This document shows, in pieces, positions 8,564 to 11,438 of a stretch of 11,438 nt of DNA (positions are counted from its first letter, which is position 1; each line of letters starts with the position of its first letter). The position numbers and the translations under genes are program-made. The notes beneath the pieces were generated by a model, which was not told the DNA's origin, did no database searches, and saw nothing but the letters and a program-made list of their open reading frames with translations. The DNA comes from Isotricha intestinalis (taxonomy: Eukaryota > Ciliophora > Litostomatea > Vestibuliferida > Isotrichidae), in contig JAJJLU010004584.1 of the NCBI GenBank assembly GCA_023807065.1, positions 1 to 11,438 of the forward strand. The letters are read 5' to 3'.

Positions 8564-8724
8564 TTCAAAGAATAACAGTAAGACCAAAGTATCTTTACTG
8601 ACATATCCTCCAAAACTCTATAGTCTTTTTGCTCAGACTCATACTTTTCAAGATCCTTTTCTACCTCATCAAATGCCCTAACTGCATCAAATACTGCATC
8701 AAATGATTTACCTATATCTTCCAT
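8299..8724 (-). CDS. Hypothetical protein, about 126 residues after removal of a 45-base intron
   Basis: The ATG at 8724 starts MEDIGKSFDAVFDAVRAFDE, an acidic and probably helical N-terminus with a repeated FDAV unit. The frame runs 142 codons to a TAA at 8299, interrupted only by TGA TAG at 8559-8554. Exactly 45 bases, from GTAAAG at 8598 to CTGATAG at 8554, have splice-like ends, lie between whole codons and contain both stops. Their removal gives a continuous protein whose second exon reads LIKFANLLTRSIILQVLVDY and ends LFSMLIENTEMN. An in-frame TAA lies nine codons upstream of the ATG. Codons use far more G and C (GCG, CGG, GTC, CTC) than neighbouring genes. I recognise no family. It lies 81 bases downstream of the GIMAP-like gene on the same strand. 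The alternative is a pseudogene with a double nonsense lesion. Confidence 0.45.
8554..8598 (-). other. Candidate 45-base spliceosomal intron, phase 0
   Basis: Read on the minus strand it begins GTAAAG and ends ACTGATAG, with AATAACTGAT as a possible branch region next to the acceptor. Its length is a multiple of three and it sits between codons. It contains the only two in-frame stops of the small gene around it, as short introns in compact genomes often do. No second example in the window supports the consensus. Confidence 0.4.
8667..8704. repeat. Three copies of CATCAAAT inside the small gene
   Basis: CATCAAAT occurs at 8667-8674, 8685-8692 and 8697-8704. On the minus strand the copies fall in one frame and encode repeated phenylalanine-aspartate units, two of them FDAV, near the N-terminus of the island gene. 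The two nearest copies are 12 bases apart, so the coding repeat probably arose by a small tandem duplication. Confidence 0.6.
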
Positions 8725-8805
8725 AATTTTAACTATCTTTATTCCTTTTTAAAAAAATTTTAATAATTCATAAATTAAAAAGTTATTTTTTAATATAAAT
8801 ATATT

Positions 8806-10617
8806 TTAAATATTAGAATTATAATATTCACATCTTACTTTTTCTTCTTCTTGATAATTTTTTAATTCTTCAATTAATTGATCAAAACCCTCTAAAATTT
8901 CTTTTGACATTCCATTAGATATTTTATTATTAATTTCTTTTTCAATATCATTACATTTAATCACCCTGGAAATTAAATCTTGAAATGATCTTTTTAAATC
9001 ATATGCAATATCAAAATATAATTTTTTAGATAAATTTTTAATTGCATAATTTTTTGATTTATTTAATAATCTATTTCTTAATTTAGTTTTTCCTTCATCT
9101 TTCCATGTGTTTATATTTTTTACTAAATTATTAACATTACCTTCATTTTTATTTATTATTTCAGTTTGAATATTTAATAATTCTTTAGAAATATATTCTG
9201 AATTTTTCTCAATAAATTTATTTAAATTATTATTATTTATTTCTTCTATAAATTCCATTAATTGATTAGATATATCATTAATAATATTTTCACATTCAAT
9301 TGATAAATCAAAATCTTCATTATAATATTTTTTAAAGCATTCAATAAAAATACTTTTAATAATTTCATCATCTTTTTTATTTTTTAAAAAATCATCAACA
9401 CTTTTAATTAATATATTTTCTTGTTTTTCAAAAAATTGATTAGCTTCAGATTTGCATACTTCCTGAATCATATTAAGAGTAGCAAGATTAATAGCTAAAT
9501 TAGATTTATTTTTTGCTAATTCCATTAATTTATCTAAATTTTTTGCAGGAAAAATTCCTTCATCTATTTCTTTGGATTCAGCTAATATATTTATCATATT
9601 TATATCTTTTTCTCCTTCTCCTATTATATCTAATTTATTGTTTGTTAAAATTTGATTAATATGAGTCTTCATATCTTCAAAATCTTTATTACTTATACAT
9701 TGAGTATATACTATTATTATAGGTAAGTATTTTTCTTTTTTTTCATAATTTTTATATTTATTTCTTAAAGCCATTAAAAAAGTTAATTCAATATCCTGAA
9801 ATCTATTTCCATCAATACAATAAAATAAACAATGAATAATATTATTAGGATCATTTATAGATAATTTCTCATCAATATATTTTAGTGTTTCATTTAATAC
9901 AGACTTAATATTATTTTTTTCATCTAATTCACTTCCTCTTGTATCAATAAATTTAATGAATTTATATTTATTAGATTTATATTCTTTTGTTTCTAAAGTT
10001 CCAATTTTTCCAAAAGAAGTTGGAGCTTTATTATTTTCTTCTCTTAAAATAGAATTTATTAATGTACTTTTTCCTACTCCTGTACAACCTACAATTTGAA
10101 TATTAAAATTAGATATATTTTTAATTGAAAATTTGTTTATTTCTTTTTTTATTTTTGTTTTATAATTCTCTTCTAATTTAATATTATCACTTAATTTTTT
10201 AAATAATTGAAATTTAAAATTCTTCTTATTTATATCTTCTAAGCACCATTTATTTTTATTATCATCAAATACTTTTTCACATTCATTTAATAATTTATCA
10301 CAACCTTCATTAGTTTTTTTTAATAATTCTTCAGTAGTTTTTTTAATAGCTTCTTTTATTTTTTTTTCATTTTCTTCTTTTTTTTTTAATTCTTCATTTC
10401 TTTGTTTAATAATTTCTTCATGAAAAGATTTGTTTTCTTCTTTAATTTTATTAAAATCTTCTATCATTTTTTGTTGAGATTGATTTAATTGATTTATGGT
10501 TATTTCAAACTGTTTTTGATTTTCTTGCATTGCTCTATATATTGGTGTCATATCTATTTGTCTACTTCTTCCAAAAATTCCTCCTAATAGTGATGTTATT
10601 CCTAAAACGATTTCCAT
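8806..10617 (-). CDS. GIMAP/AIG1-like GTPase with N-terminal coiled coil, 603 residues
   Basis: This is a P-loop GTPase of the septin/GIMAP-related type, probably acting at a membrane surface. Residues 4-16 (VLGITSLLGGIFG) are hydrophobic and glycine-rich, a possible membrane anchor. Residues about 28-115 are a long charged coiled coil. The G domain follows: P-loop GCTGVGKST at 177-185 and DTRG at 225-228. The usual G4 motif (T/N-K-x-D) is replaced by TQCIS at 305-309, so the lysine and aspartate that read guanine are missing; ILAESKE near 344-350 may serve as G5. The remaining 230 residues are charged and helical, with a polar tail. The first in-frame ATG comes two codons after a TAA, which fixes the start. 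The gene is intact, with standard TGG tryptophans at 124 and 505. It converges on the tandem dynamin-like gene. Family assignment is by motif and layout only. Confidence 0.85.
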   Translation of the reverse strand: MEIVLGITSLLGGIFGRSRQIDMTPIYRAMQENQKQFEITINQLNQSQQKMIEDFNKIKEENKSFHEEIIKQRNEELKKKEENEKKIKEAIKKTTEELLKKTNEGCDKLLNECEKVFDDNKNKWCLEDINKKNFKFQLFKKLSDNIKLEENYKTKIKKEINKFSIKNISNFNIQIVGCTGVGKSTLINSILREENNKAPTSFGKIGTLETKEYKSNKYKFIKFIDTRGSELDEKNNIKSVLNETLKYIDEKLSINDPNNIIHCLFYCIDGNRFQDIELTFLMALRNKYKNYEKKEKYLPIIIVYTQCISNKDFEDMKTHINQILTNNKLDIIGEGEKDINMINILAESKEIDEGIFPAKNLDKLMELAKNKSNLAINLATLNMIQEVCKSEANQFFEKQENILIKSVDDFLKNKKDDEIIKSIFIECFKKYYNEDFDLSIECENIINDISNQLMEFIEEINNNNLNKFIEKNSEYISKELLNIQTEIINKNEGNVNNLVKNINTWKDEGKTKLRNRLLNKSKNYAIKNLSKKLYFDIAYDLKRSFQDLISRVIKCNDIEKEINNKISNGMSKEILEGFDQLIEELKNYQEEEKVRCEYYNSNI

Positions 10618-10700
10618 TGTTTTTTATAAAAATTTTATAGGGTTAAATATTTGAATCAAAGATTTTTTTTGTTAATTTATTTTAGTTATTATTTCAATAG

Positions 10701-11275
10701 GATAAATTTAGCTTTGTCTTTATTATTTTTTTGATTGTTTTTTATATTGAATTATTTGTTTTAATATTTTTTCAAGGGATAATAAAGAGTTTCTTTTATT
10801 ATAAAATAGTTAGTCGAAATTTATTAAATTAGAATTAAATGTTTAATTTAATTATTTTTAAATTTTGAATTAATCATGGTTTATATTTAAACAATAAAAA
10901 CATGGGATTGGGCCAAATCCCAATAAATAAAAAAATGATGATTCTAATGAAGATTCTACTTTTATGTTAAAACCCACAAAAAAAATTTTTTAATAACCTC
11001 ATAACATCAATCACTAAAAAAGATTTCTTAAAAAAAACAAAAAAGATTTAAAAACAAATTAATTAAAACATTATTTGTTTTTTCTTTGACTATGTTTATG
11101 ATACAAATAATAGAATATCAAAAATAATTTAAACAATGAAATTTTAAAAGCTAAAAATGAATTATTGAATAAATATACAATAAAACAAGAAGTAATTCCA
11201 AAAGTATAATCCCCTATAATATCATACAAATCAAAAAATCACATAGAGTCAATTATTGATCCTTTGAAAAAACTT
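10701..11275 (+). pseudogene. Decayed reading frame with a membrane segment, upstream of the right-edge gene
   Basis: One plus-strand frame stays protein-like from 10701 to about 11122, with seven stops in some 141 codons. It opens DKFSFVFIIFLIVFYIELFV and continues hydrophobic, then basic, to a TAG at 10830. Later pieces are INHGLYLNNKNMGLGQIPIN, FFNNLITSITKKDFLKKTKK and DYVYDTNNRISKII. The sense then moves to another frame (11114-11275) with LNNEILKAKNELLNKYTIKQ and EVIPKV, a TAA at 11207, and SPIISYKSKNHIESIIDPL. A competing frame at about 10933-10990 gives NDDSNEDSTFMLKPTKKIF, so reconstruction is uncertain. The stretch was probably a membrane protein gene; a cation transporter is conceivable but unsupported. 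It fills most of the space between the divergently arranged GIMAP-like and right-edge genes. Confidence 0.35.
10903..10922. repeat. GC-rich near-perfect palindrome in A/T-rich DNA
   Basis: The arms TGGGATTGGG and CCAAATCCCA abut with no spacer and match as reverse complements at nine of ten positions. The 20 bases are half G+C within DNA that is almost all A and T. It lies about 285 bases upstream of the GIMAP-like start and about 460 upstream of the right-edge start, in the shared region between these divergent genes. It could be a binding site for a dimeric factor, or a chance remnant within the decayed frame it overlaps. Confidence 0.4.
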
Positions 11276-11345
11276 TAAATTCTTCATAATCAATAACACC
11301 ATTTTTATCAACATCTAATTTTTTAAATAATTCTTCAATCACATA
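11253..11345 (-). pseudogene. Orphan EF-hand calcium-binding motif, C-terminal fragment
   Basis: The minus strand reads VIEELFKKLDVDKNGVIDYE and then EFKVFSKDQ before a TAA at 11253-11255. The twelve-residue loop DVDKNGVIDYEE (11315-11280) is a canonical EF-hand: aspartate at 1 and 3, asparagine at 5, glycine at 6, isoleucine at 8, aspartate at 9 and glutamate at 12, with a hydrophobic helix on each side. A TAA at 11346-11348 closes the frame only two codons upstream, and no further EF-hand or kinase sequence is visible before the plus-strand gene that starts at 11382. The end is typical of the last EF-hand of a calmodulin-like protein or calcium-dependent kinase. It is either a relic or a last exon whose upstream exons lie outside the window. 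Confidence 0.5.
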
Positions 11346-11381
11346 TTATTTTATCCATATAATAGTAATATAATAACTTGA

Positions 11382-11438
11382 ATGGAAGATAGAGATTTTT
11401 TAAGAGAAACTTTAGGAAAAGAAGGAATGAGAATGGTG
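11382..11438 (+). CDS. 5' end of a protein-coding gene running off the window
   Basis: The ATG at 11382, directly preceded by an in-frame TGA, opens 19 codons to the window edge: MEDRDFLRETLGKEGMRMV. The peptide is charged and balanced, with glycines and no A/T-run bias, which fits real coding sequence. It starts ATGGAA like the other three genes called here. Too little is present to suggest a family. It lies divergent to the GIMAP-like gene, with relics between them. Confidence 0.4.
   Translation, partial: MEDRDFLRETLGKEGMRMV

Larger units (their letters stand above)
8216..8740. other. GC-richer island, possible inserted element
   Basis: Base composition changes sharply here. By hand count, 8221-8280 is 45% G+C, and 8281-8340 and 8401-8460 are each about 42%, against well under 20% on both sides. 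The island holds one small gene on the minus strand, a hairpin near its left edge, and short direct and inverted repeats. On the minus strand the left boundary runs into an A-rich tail (GTAAAAGTAAGAAAAAAA), as at the 3' end of an integrated retroelement copy. No reverse transcriptase, transposase or clear terminal inverted repeat is visible, and I found no convincing target-site duplication. It may be a short element, a transferred segment, or a host gene that keeps an older composition. Confidence 0.5.

Noticed and set aside
8466..8681. Plus-strand 71-codon frame inside the island
   Set aside because: It is antisense to the small minus-strand gene, and its low-complexity serine, leucine and threonine content looks like a shadow.
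2667..10617. A ciliate-type code (TAA/TAG as glutamine) for the whole window
   Set aside because: About 60 glutamines in the two intact GTPases all use CAA or CAG, and both genes end at TAA without a convincing continuation.
11063..11130. Cation-diffusion zinc transporter start in an alternative frame (KNKLIKTLFVFSLTMFMIQ)
   Set aside because: The resemblance is only a basic start followed by a hydrophobic run, and it conflicts with the other open frames in the same place.
1..11438. tRNA, rRNA, CRISPR array, or integrase/transposase gene
   Set aside because: No T-loop consensus in a fitting context, no regularly spaced repeats, and no recognisable recombinase or reverse transcriptase motif on either strand.

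Overview
The window looks like nuclear DNA of a very AT-rich (roughly four-fifths A+T by eye) unicellular eukaryote that I cannot name. Reasons: low gene density, no Shine-Dalgarno-like sites, long AT-rich spacers, one likely short spliceosomal intron, and eukaryote-type content (GIMAP-like and dynamin-like GTPases, an EF-hand relic). The two large intact genes use the standard genetic code: about 60 glutamines, all CAA or CAG, and TAA as terminator.

Layout. 1-2404 is a gene graveyard: a frameshifted secreted-protein gene at the left edge (minus), a long relic of a multi-pass membrane protein (minus, 439-1806) and a second membrane-protein relic (plus, about 1917-2404). 2667-6143 (plus) is an intact 1,158-residue protein with two dynamin-type GTPase domains in tandem. 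6301-7734 holds more minus-strand relics. 7762-8215 (plus) is a frameshifted relic with an acidic N-terminus and an ion-channel-like first membrane segment, ending where a clearly GC-richer island of about 500 bases begins (8216-8740). The island carries a small minus-strand gene (8299-8724) that needs a 45-base intron to be intact, plus short direct and inverted repeats. 8806-10617 (minus) is an intact 603-residue GIMAP/AIG1-like GTPase with an unusual G4 site. 10701-11275 (plus) and 11253-11345 (minus, EF-hand) are relics, and a new gene starts at 11382 and runs off the right edge.

The two intact GTPase genes point toward each other across the relics and island. One resembles membrane-remodelling dynamins of the bacterial DynA/BDLP kind, with two nucleotide sites and a hydrophobic patch near the C-terminus. 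The other resembles immunity-type GTPases, with a hydrophobic N-terminus and a coiled coil. A joint role at membranes, possibly in defence, is inference only.

The most puzzling feature is that several relics keep one reading frame for hundreds of bases while carrying many TAA, TAG and TGA codons. This suggests AT-biased decay of standard-code genes (CAA to TAA, TGG to TGA) or, less likely, genes read with another code.
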